A stretch of DNA of 64,000 nucleotides from Prado023 sp964418695 (GCA_964418695.1 CAYQMN010000012.1:1-64000), one strand, 5' to 3'; shown: positions 48,173 to 59,187, counted from the stretch's first letter. Made by a program: numbers and translations. The notes: generated from the letters alone by a model not told the origin.

Positions 48173-49114
48173 GTGGCGAACCTGATCACCGGCGACGCGG
48201 TGACCCTGGACCTGCGGATCGCAGCGTTCCCCTCGCGCCTGATGGCCCTGACCGTCGACCTGATCGTGCAGGGCTGCGTGCTGGTGCTCGGGCTGGTCCT
48301 GGCCTCCTGGGCCACGTCCTCGCTGAACAGCGACGGCGCATACGCTGCCCTGACGCTGACGTGGATCGTCCTCGCGCTGGTCGGCTGGCCGACCGCGCTG
48401 GAGACGGTGACCCGGGGCCGCTCGCTGGGCAAGGCGATGATGGGGCTGCGGGTCGTGCGCGACGACGGCGGCCCGATCCGGATGCGGCACGCCCTGGTCC
48501 GGGCGCTGGCGATGGTGTTCCTGGACCTGTGGACGACCTCCGGCGTGGTCGGCGGGCTGTCGGCGCTGATCTCATCGAAGTCCCAGCGGATGGGCGACCA
48601 CCTGGCCGGCACGCTCGTCGTGGGCGAGCGGATCCCGCGCAGCGCCCTGACCGGGCAGCAGCCGATCCTGATGCCGCCGCCGCTGGCCGGATGGGCGGCC
48701 GGGCTGGAGCTGGTCGCGCTGCCTGACAGCCTGGTCCTGTCCGTGCGAGCGTTCCTGCACCGCGCACCGACGCTGGCCCCGCAGGCCCGTGCGGCGATCG
48801 CCGCCCAGCTGGCCTCCCAGGTCGCCAGCCACGTGCACCCGCCCGCGCCGCGCGGCACGCCCGCCGAGGCGTACCTGAGCGCGGTGCTGGCCGAGCGCAC
48901 CCGGCGGTCGCTGCCGCCGGTCCCATCGCCGGGCTGGCCGGGCTCGCCCCCCGTCGCTCCCCCGCCGGGCTGGCCCCCGACAGCGCTGCCTTCGGGGCGG
49001 CTGGCCGCCGGGCCGACCGGCGGCTCCCCGGTGCGTGGCCAGGCACCCCCGACCACCCAGGCACTCCCGACCACCCCGCCAGCCCCGACCAGCTCCTGGG
49101 CGCCACCCTCCTGA
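48173..49114 (+). CDS. RDD family membrane protein
   Basis: A 313-residue protein whose first 150 residues are an RDD domain with three or four helices and the typical SLGKAMMGLRVVR and RMGDHLAGTLVV segments. After residue 230 it has a long Pro/Thr-rich cytoplasmic tail. RDD proteins are small transport-related membrane proteins without a settled function. GTG start with CAGGAT six bases upstream. Divergent from SpoIIM and 160 bases from ahcY. Confidence 0.87.
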   Translation: MANLITGDAVTLDLRIAAFPSRLMALTVDLIVQGCVLVLGLVLASWATSSLNSDGAYAALTLTWIVLALVGWPTALETVTRGRSLGKAMMGLRVVRDDGGPIRMRHALVRALAMVFLDLWTTSGVVGGLSALISSKSQRMGDHLAGTLVVGERIPRSALTGQQPILMPPPLAGWAAGLELVALPDSLVLSVRAFLHRAPTLAPQARAAIAAQLASQVASHVHPPAPRGTPAEAYLSAVLAERTRRSLPPVPSPGWPGSPPVAPPPGWPPTALPSGRLAAGPTGGSPVRGQAPPTTQALPTTPPAPTSSWAPPS

Positions 49115-49137
49115 GGCGATCTCCGCCCGCACGTCGC

Positions 49138-49166
49138 TTGGCCGACCGTGCCGCCCCTGGCACAAT
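49138..49166 (+). promoter_or_regulatory. ahcY promoter
   Basis: TTGGCC (49138-49143) and CACAAT (49161-49166) are 17 bp apart, a good housekeeping promoter. It predicts a leader of about 100 nt that contains a GCCGCC/GGCGGC hairpin (49227-49240) before the ribosome-binding site. Confidence 0.6.
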
Positions 49167-49275
49167 GGACGTCGGCCAGCTGGCCCTTGCGAACCATCGA
49201 AGCCTCGTGGGAGTTCGCGCGTCCCCGCCGCCCCGGCGGCACCCTCGCGCGCACAGCGCATCACGAAGGAGCCCG

Positions 49276-50724
<1,449 letters not shown>

Positions 50725-50730
50725 GCCACC

Positions 50731-50776
50731 GCGCGCCAGAGCCCCCTCCGGTCCGCCGGGCGGGGGCTCTGCGCGC
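50731..50776. terminator. Terminator after ahcY
   Basis: AGAGCCCCC (50738-50746) pairs with GGGGGCTCT (50762-50770), extended by GCGCGC on both sides with one bulged C, and with an inner CCGG/CCGG pairing. It lies seven bases past the ahcY stop and faces the convergent CDF gene. Confidence 0.8.
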
Positions 50777-50823
50777 TCCCCGGGCGGGTCCAGGGCGATC
50801 GCGCAACGGGTCGGCCAGGAGGT

Positions 50824-51756
50824 TCAGGCCAGGGGCGGCGCCGCGTCGGCCCGTCGGATGTCGGGCTCGACGTAGATCCACCGGGCGCTCGGCAGCTCGG
50901 CTCGGATGAGGCCCTCGGCGCCGTCGATCGTCGCGGCGACGTCCTGGGCCGAGGCGTCGGGCGCCACCGCGATCTTGACGCCCACGAGCAGCTCGTCGGG
51001 CCCGGTGTGCAGGGTGCGCAGGTGGATCACCGAGCGGACGCCGGGCTGCTCGCCCAGCGCCGCGCGGATGCGCGCCTCCTCCTCGGGCAGCGCGGACTCG
51101 CCGACCAGCATCGAGGACATCTCGAAGGCCAGGAACACCGCGATGACGACCAGCAGCGTGCCGATCGCGACCGCGCCCAGGCCGTCCCAGCGGCCGTCGC
51201 CGGTGATCTCGGCCATCGTGATGCCGAACAGGGCGAACACCAGGCCGACCAGCGCGCCGAGGTCCTCCAGCAGCACGACCGGCAGCTCGGGCTGGCGCGA
51301 GTCGCGCACGAACCGCCACAGCGACCGGTCCCCCCGCGACTTGTGGGCCTCGTGCAGCGCAGTGCGGAACGAGAACGACTCCAGCACGATCGAGATGCCC
51401 AGCACCAGGTAGGCGATCCAGGCGTCGTCGAGCGGCTCGGGGTGGTGGAACTTGTGCCAGCCCTCGTACAGGGAGAACAGGCCGCCGAGCAGGAAGATGA
51501 TGATGGCGACCATGAACGAGTACACGTAGCGGCGCCGGCCGTACCCGAACTGGTGCTCCTCGTCGGGCGCCCGCAGCGCACGCTTGCCACCCACCAGCAG
51601 CAGCACCTGGTTGCAGGTGTCGGCCACCGAGTGGATCGCCTCGGAGAGCATCGAGCTGGAGCCGGTGAGCACGTACGCGACGAACTTGGTCGCCGCGATG
51701 CCGGCGTTCGCGGCCATCGCGGCCATGACCGCCTTGGTACCGCCCTCAGTGCTCAC
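50824..51756 (-). CDS. Cation diffusion facilitator family transporter
   Basis: A 310-residue inner-membrane metal/proton antiporter with six helices and a C-terminal cytoplasmic domain. Metal-site residues appear in helix 2 (SEAIHSVADTCNQ) and helix 5 (LLEDLGALVGL). This SEAIHSxxD pattern is that of the subgroup related to human SLC30A9 rather than the classical zinc exporters, so the metal is uncertain. It is convergent with ahcY and 40 bases from the Trm112-like gene upstream. Confidence 0.9.
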   Translation of the reverse strand: MSTEGGTKAVMAAMAANAGIAATKFVAYVLTGSSSMLSEAIHSVADTCNQVLLLVGGKRALRAPDEEHQFGYGRRRYVYSFMVAIIIFLLGGLFSLYEGWHKFHHPEPLDDAWIAYLVLGISIVLESFSFRTALHEAHKSRGDRSLWRFVRDSRQPELPVVLLEDLGALVGLVFALFGITMAEITGDGRWDGLGAVAIGTLLVVIAVFLAFEMSSMLVGESALPEEEARIRAALGEQPGVRSVIHLRTLHTGPDELLVGVKIAVAPDASAQDVAATIDGAEGLIRAELPSARWIYVEPDIRRADAAPPLA

Positions 51757-51796
51757 GCAGCACTCCCCTCACGCGCTCGCGCAGGGCCGCCCTCAC

Positions 51797-52033
51797 TCAC
51801 GCATCTCTGCCTTGCCGCCCCCGGGCCCGGGCGTCCGCGCCGATCCCCTTCGGGCCGGGCGTGGCCTCGTCCAGCAGCATCACCGGGATGTCGTCCCGCA
51901 CCGGGAAGCTCGTCCGGCACCGGGTGCACACCAGCGCGGTGGCGACCGCCACGTCCTCGTCGTCGGGCACCACCTTCGCGTGGTGCTCGCACGGACAGGC
52001 CAGGATCTCCAGCAGGAGCGGGTCGAGCTTCAC
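51797..52033 (-). CDS. Trm112-like zinc-ribbon protein
   Basis: A 78-residue UPF0434/Trm112 family protein. Zinc ligands are the Cys pairs CPC (about residues 13-15) and CTRC (about 36-39), followed by the typical SFPVRDDIPVMLLDEA. In other organisms Trm112 activates methyltransferases; the bacterial role is not settled. GTG at 52033 overlaps the manB stop (GTGA), so it is the second gene of a manB operon. Confidence 0.9.
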   Translation of the reverse strand: MKLDPLLLEILACPCEHHAKVVPDDEDVAVATALVCTRCRTSFPVRDDIPVMLLDEATPGPKGIGADARARGRQGRDA

Positions 52034-53421
52034 GGCTGGGGCTCCTCCCCCGCACGGATGAGTCCGAGCACCCGGTCGCGCAGGGCGGCCATCGACTCGG
52101 CACCCCGCGCCTCGGCGTTGAGCCGCAGCAGCGGCTCGGTGTTGCTGGGCCGCACGTTGAACCACCAGTCCGGCCCCGCGACGGTCATCCCGTCCAGATC
52201 GTCGAACGTCACGCCGGCCTGGCCGGCGAACGCGTCGCGCACCCGCGCGGTCGCCACGGCGGTGTCGGCCACCACGGAGTTGATCTCGCCGCTGTCCACG
52301 TAGCGCACGAAGGGCTCGAGCAGGCTGGACAGCGTGGTCCCCGCCGGCGCCTCGCCGAGCGCGGCGATCGTGTGCAGCGCGGCCAGCATCCCGGAGTCGG
52401 CCCGCCAGAAGTCCTTGAAGTAGAAGTGCCCGGAATGCTCGCCGCCGAAGACCGCGCCGGTGTCGGCCATCACCTTCTTGATGAAGCTGTGACCCACGCG
52501 GGTGCGGACCGGGTGGCCCCCGTGCTCGATGACCACCTCGGGGACGGACCGAGACGTGATCAGGTTGTGGATGATCGGGGAGCCGGGCGCCTTGGCCAGC
52601 TCGCGGACCGCGATCAGGCACGTCAGCCATGAGGGGCTGACCAGCTCCCCGCGCTCGTCGACCAGGAAGCACCGGTCGGCGTCGCCGTCGAAGGCCAGGC
52701 CGAGGTCGGCGCCCTCGGCCACCACCGCGGCCTGCAGGTCGCGCAGGTTCTCCGGCTCGATCGGGTTCGCCTCGTGGTTCGGGAAGGTGCCGTCCAGCTC
52801 GAAGTACAGCGGGACGACGCTCAGCCCGGGCACGTCCAGCACGGCCGGCGCCGTGTGCCCGGCCATCCCGTTGCCGGCGTCGACCACGACCCGCAGCGGG
52901 CGGATCCCGGAGACGTCGACCAGCTCGTGCAGGAAGCGCGCGTAGTCGGCCAGCAGGTCGCGCTGGCTGACCGTCCCGGCCGGCACGTCGGCGTCGGGGA
53001 TCGACTCGGCCACCAGCTCGCGGATCTGGCCGAGGCCCGTGTCCTGGCCCACCGGCACCGCGCCGGCCCGGCACATCTTGATGCCGTTGTACTGGGCCGG
53101 GTTGTGGCTGGCGGTGAACATCGCGCCGGGCAGGTCCAGGTAGCCGGCCGCGAAGTAGAGCTGGTCGGTGCTGGCCAGGCCGATGTCGACCACGTCCACC
53201 CCCTGCCCGGTGGCACCCGCACAGAACGCGGCCACCAGCTCGGGGCCCGAGGGGCGCATGTCGCGGGCGACGACGATGCGCCCGGGACCGCCGGCACCGC
53301 GGGCCGCTCCGACCACCTGCACGAAGGCCGCGCCCACCCGGTGGGCGAGCTCGGCATCGAGCTGGTCGGGATACACGCCGCGGACGTCGTAGGCCTTGAT
53401 GATCGAGGTCAGGTCGCGCAC
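52030..53421 (-). CDS. manB: Phosphomannomutase/phosphoglucomutase
   Basis: Converts mannose 6-phosphate to mannose 1-phosphate for GDP-mannose, the donor for mannolipids and glycoproteins. 463 residues. Phosphoserine Ser 105 in FTASHNPAQYNGIK, metal loop LAFDGDADRCF (about 241-251), sugar loop GGEHSGHFYF (about 325) and phosphate site RPSNTEPLLR (about 427). GTG at 53421 has TAGGGT exactly six bases upstream, a likely leaderless promoter inside the 3' side of the DUF3499 gap. Confidence 0.95.
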   Translation of the reverse strand: MRDLTSIIKAYDVRGVYPDQLDAELAHRVGAAFVQVVGAARGAGGPGRIVVARDMRPSGPELVAAFCAGATGQGVDVVDIGLASTDQLYFAAGYLDLPGAMFTASHNPAQYNGIKMCRAGAVPVGQDTGLGQIRELVAESIPDADVPAGTVSQRDLLADYARFLHELVDVSGIRPLRVVVDAGNGMAGHTAPAVLDVPGLSVVPLYFELDGTFPNHEANPIEPENLRDLQAAVVAEGADLGLAFDGDADRCFLVDERGELVSPSWLTCLIAVRELAKAPGSPIIHNLITSRSVPEVVIEHGGHPVRTRVGHSFIKKVMADTGAVFGGEHSGHFYFKDFWRADSGMLAALHTIAALGEAPAGTTLSSLLEPFVRYVDSGEINSVVADTAVATARVRDAFAGQAGVTFDDLDGMTVAGPDWWFNVRPSNTEPLLRLNAEARGAESMAALRDRVLGLIRAGEEPQP

Positions 53422-53443
53422 CGGGTCACCCTAGCGCCCAGGG

Positions 53444-53818
53444 TCAGGGCAGGGCGGCCGCGTCGTCGACATCGATCGAGCGCAGGACGCGCAGGTGCCC
53501 GCGGCGGCCGACCTCCACCACCGTGGCCGACTCGGGGACCGGGCGCGGCCGGGCCGCGTCGCGCACGGCGTCGGCCAGTGCCTCCAGATCGTCCGAGGAG
53601 GGGCGCAGCGCGTCGGGGTCCGGATCGAGGCGCACGACCTCCCAGCCTCGCGGGGCAGTCATCCGCTCGCTGTGCACCTGACACAGGTCGTAGCAGTGCG
53701 GCTCGGCGTAGGTCGCCAGCGGCCCGAGCACGGCGGTCGAGTCGGCGTAGACGTACGTCAGGGTCGCCACCGCAGGCCGCGTGCACTCCGGCCTGGAGCA
53801 TCGCCGACGTGGGGTCAC
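53444..53818 (-). CDS. DUF3499 family protein
   Basis: A 124-residue actinobacterial protein of unknown function, identified by its conserved start RRRCSRPECTRPAVATLTY, the HCYDLCQVHSERMTAPRGWEVVRL segment and position next to manB as in M. tuberculosis. Four Cys/His residues could bind zinc. GTG at 53818 has TAGGTT six bases upstream. It lies 22 bases before manB. Confidence 0.9.
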   Translation of the reverse strand: MTPRRRCSRPECTRPAVATLTYVYADSTAVLGPLATYAEPHCYDLCQVHSERMTAPRGWEVVRLDPDPDALRPSSDDLEALADAVRDAARPRPVPESATVVEVGRRGHLRVLRSIDVDDAAALP

Positions 53819-53945
53819 GGGGGCAACCTACTCCGGGTGTCCGACAGCCCCGGGGCATCCGGGCGATCGCCCCGGGGGCGTGTCGCGAGACTGTCGCGGG
53901 CTCCGCGTGCCCGGCTCCGCCTCGACCTGGACTTCGGCGCCGTCC

Positions 53946-55547
53946 TCAGCGCCCCGATGCCAGGACGCCGATGTCCTCGCGCACGCCGACCCCCGGGACC
54001 GAGGACAGCAGCGGCCACCACGAGTAGCCGGTCGCCCGGGGGACCTCCTCGTCCACGGTCAGGTGCGAGAGCAGCACCGGGCCCGAGCCGTCGGCGCTGT
54101 GCCAGACCAGCGTGGCCAGGGCGGCCTGGGCGGCCTCCGGGATCGTGACGACCTGCTGGGTGCCAGCGGGCACGTCCACCTGGATGGGGTCCAGGCCGCG
54201 GGTCGGCGCCGTGACCAGCTGCGGACCGGCGGGCTCACCGGACGACGAGGGGCTCGGGCTCGCGTCCCCCTCGTCGCTCGCGTCCCCCTCGTCGCTCGCT
54301 GCGCCGACCGGGGTCAGGAGCTCCTCGTCGCCGGTGCCGGTCAGCGCGACCGACAGGGTGCCCGAGACCGGGCTGTCCAGTGCGGCCACGGTCACCGTCG
54401 TCACCTGACCCGGGCCGACCGGAACGGCGGCCGCCCCGGCGATCCCGTTCGGGTCGGCCAGGGGTGGCGTGGCCGAGAGCCAGGAGATGTCGCGGACGGT
54501 GGTGCCCCACGAGGAGCGGACCCCGCCGGTGATCGGGACGTCGGAGCGCAGCGTCAGGGTCGCGGGGCGAGTCCCGAGCTGGTCGGTGATCGGGATGCTC
54601 ACCACAGAGCCGGCGGGGATCGCGACGGATTCCATGCCCGTCAGCGGGACCGCCCCCTCGGCCGTGGTCAGCTCGGTCGCCACCGTGGCGAACTGGGCAC
54701 CCGGGTTGACCAGCACCAGCTCGCGGGCGCCCGAGCCACCCGGGATGCCGCTGATGTGCAGGGTGGTCGCCGGCTCGACGGCCCGGGGGATGAAGTCCAC
54801 CCCACGCGGGGCGTCGCCCTGCGGAACCGCGACGTCACGCAGCGTCACCGCGATCCGCCCGCTCGTGGTGGACACGTGGACGCCGAGCAGATCCTGGTCC
54901 TCGGCCAGCGCGTCCAGCCGCAGCCGGACGTGGGAGCGCGGCCCGAGATCGATCCCCCGGCCGGCCAGCGCCGGAATCGGCCCGGAGCGCGCGTAGAGGG
55001 AGACGTCGAAGCGGGCCGGCTCGTCCGTGGGGTTCGCGATCAGCAGCGCGGCGCCGCGCCGGATCTGGGACCCGGTGCCCACGAACCACCACTGCCGGTC
55101 GGGCTGCGGGCAGGGGGCGGAGGCCAGACCGGTGGCGATCCCCTCCTGGTCCTGGGCGGCCACCCCCGCCAGTGCCTCGCCGGCCCACGCGCCCTGGGCG
55201 CTGAAGACAAGCGGCGGCTGGGACTGCTCGGCCAGCAGCAGGGAGATCGGCCGGTCGGGGGCGGGCACCCGCGCCAGGTCCGTGCCGCCCGCGAGGTCGG
55301 CGAAGGCCGCCGAGCCGTCGGCCGCCGGCTGCTCCACTGCGCCCTGCCCGGCGGGCGGCTGCCCCACGACGCCGGTCACCACGCCAGCCGCGGTGTCGGT
55401 GACGGTCAGCTCCGGGCAGACCAGCGACCGGGCCGCCACGGGCAACACCGGCTCGGGCGGTCCGGCGGGCACCTGCGGGGCCAGCGCCAAGCCGGCCGCC
55501 GCGGCCAGCAGGCCGACGCCGAGGACGAGGCCGCGCCCGATGCTCAT
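53946..55547 (-). CDS. DUF5719 family secreted or membrane-anchored protein
   Basis: A 533-residue extracytoplasmic protein with an N-terminal signal or anchor helix (about 5-25) and beta-rich domains, matching DUF5719, which in actinobacteria is encoded between the large GT2 gene and DUF3499. Function unknown. An 18-bp duplication (54261-54296) gives SDEGDASDEGDAS in an exposed linker. It starts 49 bases after the GT2 stop and is probably co-transcribed with it. Confidence 0.85.
   Translation of the reverse strand: MSIGRGLVLGVGLLAAAAGLALAPQVPAGPPEPVLPVAARSLVCPELTVTDTAAGVVTGVVGQPPAGQGAVEQPAADGSAAFADLAGGTDLARVPAPDRPISLLLAEQSQPPLVFSAQGAWAGEALAGVAAQDQEGIATGLASAPCPQPDRQWWFVGTGSQIRRGAALLIANPTDEPARFDVSLYARSGPIPALAGRGIDLGPRSHVRLRLDALAEDQDLLGVHVSTTSGRIAVTLRDVAVPQGDAPRGVDFIPRAVEPATTLHISGIPGGSGARELVLVNPGAQFATVATELTTAEGAVPLTGMESVAIPAGSVVSIPITDQLGTRPATLTLRSDVPITGGVRSSWGTTVRDISWLSATPPLADPNGIAGAAAVPVGPGQVTTVTVAALDSPVSGTLSVALTGTGDEELLTPVGAASDEGDASDEGDASPSPSSSGEPAGPQLVTAPTRGLDPIQVDVPAGTQQVVTIPEAAQAALATLVWHSADGSGPVLLSHLTVDEEVPRATGYSWWPLLSSVPGVGVREDIGVLASGR
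54261..54296. repeat. 18-bp in-frame duplication in the DUF5719 gene
   Basis: Two identical copies of CGCGTCCCCCTCGTCGCT encode a repeated Ser-Asp-Glu-Gly-Asp-Ala unit. Confidence 0.8.
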
Positions 55548-55596
55548 CGCTGCCCCCCACCCAGCCCAGACCCCGTGCTCATGCCAGACCCCCGGC

Positions 55597-58500
55597 TCAT
55601 GCCAGGCCTCCCGACGCGTAGGAGGCCGGCCGGCGCTTGGGGAGGCTCAGCACCATGAGGCCCAGCATCACGGTGCACTGGCCGGCCGCCAGCCAGGACC
55701 ACGCACTGCGATGGGTCACGACCAGCTCGCCGGTCCGGTCGAGCTCGGCGGTCAGCAGCCCCCGCTGGTCGGCCGACAGGGCGATCGGGACGCCACCGAG
55801 GGTGCCCTGCCAGCCCGCGTCGGCCTGCTCGGCGACCGAGAGCACCGTGGGCACCTGCGCGGCCGGGTCCAGGACGACGTGGATCGAGGTCGGCGAGGTG
55901 GTGACCGGCACCGGGACGGTCGCGCTGCCGTCGACCGGCGCCAGCTGGGCCCGGACCGGCTGGTCGGTGACCAGCCACAGCGAGTCGGCGATCGAGCTGG
56001 ACAGCCGGCGCATGCCCGGGGCGGCGTCCAGCCGGGCGGTCACCTCGTCGCCGGGCCCTGCGGAGAGCCACACGAAGCGGATCGCGCGGGCGGCCAGCTC
56101 GTCGGAGACGTCCCCGCCGGCGCCGGACACCAAGGTGCGCACGATCTCGGCGAGCGGGGCATCCGCCGGGGTGACCGCCAGCGCGTCGGCGTCCCCGAGC
56201 TGCACCTCGGGTCGCGCGGAGACCGCGTACCGGACCACGTCGCCGTCGTGCAGCAGGGCCAGGGTGCGCGGCTGGTCGGGGGTCTGGGCAGCCAGCCCGG
56301 AGACCGCGGGGAGCGCCGATGCCGGGGAGACCCGGACCAGCGAGGCAGCCGCCCACCAGGCCACCACCACGAGCACCGCGCACACCAGCAGGCCGGCGTC
56401 GCCGAGCCCGGCCCGGAACCCGATCCCCAGCGGCATCCGGACAGCGACCGCCCGTGCGGCCAGCACCACCAGCATCCCCGAGCTCAGCAGCAGGGGCTGA
56501 CCGGCCCACGCCACCCCCGAGGGCGCCTGCGGCCACGCGGTGGCCACCAGCCACGGCAGCCAGGCCGCCCCGACCAGCAGCAGCGCGCAGCCCAGCAGCG
56601 CCGCGGCATACCGGCGCACTGGAGCGCACAGCAGCACCACCACCAGCAGGCCGAGCAGCAGCGGCAGCCCGATCCACCCGACCGCGGTGGGCCCCCCGGG
56701 CGACAGGCCGGCGATCAGAGGGGTCCCGGAGGCGGCCAGCACCGGATCGTTGCGGCCGACCTCGGCCACGAGCAGCCACGGGGTGCGCACCATGCTGGGC
56801 AGCCACAGCGCGACGAATGCCAGCGCGCACGCGACCGTGATGAGCCCGGCGCGCAGCGGCCATCGGGGCAGCCCGGCCAGTATCCAGGCGCCCAGGGCGA
56901 GCACAAGCACCAGCGCGAGGGTGAGCGGGGCGAACGCGCCCAGCACCCCGAGCAGCGTGCCGGCGGCGATGGCCGGCCGGATCGCCCGGTCCCCGGCACG
57001 GGCCCGCTGCCAAGCCCGGGCCAGCAGGCGGGCGGTCGGCGGACCCAGCAGCAGCACCGCCAGCGTGGACAGCCGGCCTGCTCCGGCCGCCGCCACCCCG
57101 GCCGGCAGCAGCGACCAGAGCAGGGCGGCGGTCACCCGATGGCGTCCCAGCAGCAGGGGGCCGCTGCTGGCGTAGGCGCTGACGAAGGCCAGGGGGACGG
57201 CGAAGGTGATCAGCAGGCGCAGCAGCAGGTCCACCGACCCCAGCAGCGGCAGGCTGGCCAGGGCGAGCAGCGGCAGATAGGCGGGCTGCTCGGTCGGCAC
57301 CCCGAACCGCACCGACCGCCAGCTGGACAGATGGTCGTGGAGCAGCGCGCCCGCGTCGGGAGCGGGCAGCAGCCCGCCGCCGCTGACCGCGCCCGAGCCG
57401 ATCAGGGTGGTCGGCGACACGATCAGGCTGGCCACGCACAAGGCGCCCACCGTGCCGGCCAGCATCAGCGACGCGCGCGAGACGGGTCGCTGGCGCAGGG
57501 AGCGCGCTTGCTCGCGGGGGGCATGGACCCACCAGTCCATGGCGTGCAACGCCACGGTCCCGCGCCGCGCGCGCACCTCGTCCGGGCGCACGATCGGATG
57601 CACCCCGGTGGCCCGGACCGCCGCCCGGGCAGCGCGCAGGCGGCCCGGGTGCGCCAGCACCGCCCAGGCGCCGGCCAGCTCGGCCGAGGCCTCCTCCGGC
57701 TCGCGGGTGAGCAGCATCAACAGCGCCCGGAGCAGGCTGGTGAGCCATCCGCGCAGCCAGCGGGCGGCCAGGCGCAGCCCGCCGACCTGGGTCAGCTCCA
57801 GGAGCAGCTCCTGGTGGCGGATGTCGCGGCGCGGCGCATGCGGTCGCGGAGTCCGGGCCAGGTCGGGCGGACGGCGTCGCCCGGTGCGCCCCGCGCTGCG
57901 GTGGGCGACGACCGCCTCCGGGGCGAAGACCACCTGCCCGCCGGTGCTCCACACGCGCCGGCACAGGTCGGCGGCCCCGCCCCAGCTGCCCAGCGGGCCG
58001 ACCATCCCGGACAGCCGCTGCCAGGCCGTCATCGAGACCAGCATCCCCGCGGAGTCGCCGCTGAAGACCGTGCGCTCCGTGTCGTACTGGCCCTGGTCGC
58101 GCTCGCCGGGCTCCAGCCGCTCGACCACCGGATGGCCCGGCGCCCATCGGTTGCCGATCCCCATCAGACGGCTGGAGTCCGACCAGCCGACCGACTTGGG
58201 GACCAGCACCTGTGCGTCGGGGTGCCGGTCGGCGGCGTCCAGCAGCGCCGCCAGGCAGCCCGGCTGCGGGGCGCTGTCGTCGTGCAGGATCCACAGCCAC
58301 TCCTGTGGGGCGCCCCCGTCTAGGGCCCGGTGGGCAACCCCATCGGCTGCCGCGTGGGCAACCCCGTCGGTTGCCAGGCGGGCGGGCCCGCCGGTGGCGA
58401 GCCGACTCGCCGCGTCCGCGACGATCGGGACGTCCAAGCCCGCGGCCAGCGCCCCGGCCAGCCCCTGCGCCGGATCGGCCGCGACGACCTGCGGCAGCGC

Positions 58501-58812
58501 CGCGCGCAGGAGCTCCTCGCCCTGGTCGGCGCAGCGCACCGCCACCCCGACCCGCTGCTCGGGGGGCCGCCGCTGGGCGGCCAGCGCGCCCAGCGTGCGC
58601 GGCAGCCATTCCGCGCCGTCCCGGGCCACCACGACCGCGGTGACCACGTGCCTGCGCGGCACTCCGGGTGGGGGCGAGGACTTCAGCCAGAGCCCCTCCA
58701 GCTGGTCAGGATCGGCCAGGGCGGGTGCCGCCACGCCGGGTTCGGCGCCGGCGGGCTCGGGGAGTCCCGGCCCTGGGAGCGCCGGTGCCTCCTGGTCGGC
58801 GCGTCGGTTCAC
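55597..58812 (-). CDS. Large GT2 membrane glycosyltransferase
   Basis: A 1071-residue protein. The N-terminal cytoplasmic GT2 domain (about 55-300) shows VVVARDGAEWLPRTLGALAAQ, the acidic nucleotide-sugar site ILHDDSAPQPG and GDSAGMLVSMTAW. From about 470 to 800 there are a dozen or more membrane helices, and the C-terminal part (about 810-1040) is extracytoplasmic with a last helix. This is the actinobacterial whiB2-adjacent glycosyltransferase type, probably acting on an envelope polymer; the sugar is unknown. A 24-bp duplication (58330-58375) repeats DGVAH. GTG at 58812 has TAGCGT eight bases upstream. Confidence 0.87.
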   Translation of the reverse strand: MNRRADQEAPALPGPGLPEPAGAEPGVAAPALADPDQLEGLWLKSSPPPGVPRRHVVTAVVVARDGAEWLPRTLGALAAQRRPPEQRVGVAVRCADQGEELLRAALPQVVAADPAQGLAGALAAGLDVPIVADAASRLATGGPARLATDGVAHAAADGVAHRALDGGAPQEWLWILHDDSAPQPGCLAALLDAADRHPDAQVLVPKSVGWSDSSRLMGIGNRWAPGHPVVERLEPGERDQGQYDTERTVFSGDSAGMLVSMTAWQRLSGMVGPLGSWGGAADLCRRVWSTGGQVVFAPEAVVAHRSAGRTGRRRPPDLARTPRPHAPRRDIRHQELLLELTQVGGLRLAARWLRGWLTSLLRALLMLLTREPEEASAELAGAWAVLAHPGRLRAARAAVRATGVHPIVRPDEVRARRGTVALHAMDWWVHAPREQARSLRQRPVSRASLMLAGTVGALCVASLIVSPTTLIGSGAVSGGGLLPAPDAGALLHDHLSSWRSVRFGVPTEQPAYLPLLALASLPLLGSVDLLLRLLITFAVPLAFVSAYASSGPLLLGRHRVTAALLWSLLPAGVAAAGAGRLSTLAVLLLGPPTARLLARAWQRARAGDRAIRPAIAAGTLLGVLGAFAPLTLALVLVLALGAWILAGLPRWPLRAGLITVACALAFVALWLPSMVRTPWLLVAEVGRNDPVLAASGTPLIAGLSPGGPTAVGWIGLPLLLGLLVVVLLCAPVRRYAAALLGCALLLVGAAWLPWLVATAWPQAPSGVAWAGQPLLLSSGMLVVLAARAVAVRMPLGIGFRAGLGDAGLLVCAVLVVVAWWAAASLVRVSPASALPAVSGLAAQTPDQPRTLALLHDGDVVRYAVSARPEVQLGDADALAVTPADAPLAEIVRTLVSGAGGDVSDELAARAIRFVWLSAGPGDEVTARLDAAPGMRRLSSSIADSLWLVTDQPVRAQLAPVDGSATVPVPVTTSPTSIHVVLDPAAQVPTVLSVAEQADAGWQGTLGGVPIALSADQRGLLTAELDRTGELVVTHRSAWSWLAAGQCTVMLGLMVLSLPKRRPASYASGGLA

Positions 58813-58914
58813 GGGGGGTCACGCTACGCGAACGCGGCCACCCACGAAGCCGACGAACACCCCCGCCCGACCGACCCACGGACCCGGCTCGCCCCCGCGC
58901 AGCCGGGCCTGCGG

Positions 58915-59187
58915 CTAGACCGCGAGCTTCTTCAGGCGGCGGCGCTCCCGCTCGGACATCCCGCCCCAGATGCCGAACCGCTCGTCGTTGGCCAGGGCGA
59001 ACTCCAGGCACTCGGCCCGGACCTCGCAGGAGGCGCAGACCTTCTTGGCCTCGCGCGTGGAGCCGCCCTTCTCCGGGAAGAACGCCTCAGGATCGGTCTG
59101 CGAGCACAGTGCCCGCTCCTGCCACGGGGTCTCCTGGACCTCCAGCAGCGGAATGACCTCGGCCTCCACCATCACGCTCTCGAACAT
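58915..59187 (-). CDS. WhiB family iron-sulfur regulator (WhiB2-like)
   Basis: A 90-residue Wbl protein. Four Cys ligate a [4Fe-4S] cluster: one in ALCSQTD and three in VCASCEVRAEC. The GIWGG turn and the basic tail (SERERRRLKKL) bind sigma factor and DNA. In relatives, WhiB2/WhmD/WhiB with this neighbourhood controls septation and division. ATG at 59187 was chosen because GAGGAGG lies seven bases upstream. A strong promoter is visible upstream. Confidence 0.95.
   Translation of the reverse strand: MFESVMVEAEVIPLLEVQETPWQERALCSQTDPEAFFPEKGGSTREAKKVCASCEVRAECLEFALANDERFGIWGGMSERERRRLKKLAV

Noticed and set aside
49167..49275. SAM-IV or SAH riboswitch before ahcY
   Set aside because: A CCGGCGGCACCCTC stretch is vaguely like part of a SAM-IV core, but the 5' GGTCATGAG block and pseudoknot partners are missing.
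55027..58323. Open frame of 1098 codons on the plus strand
   Set aside because: Antisense to DUF5719 and GT2, composed of Gln/Gly/Pro/Arg runs.
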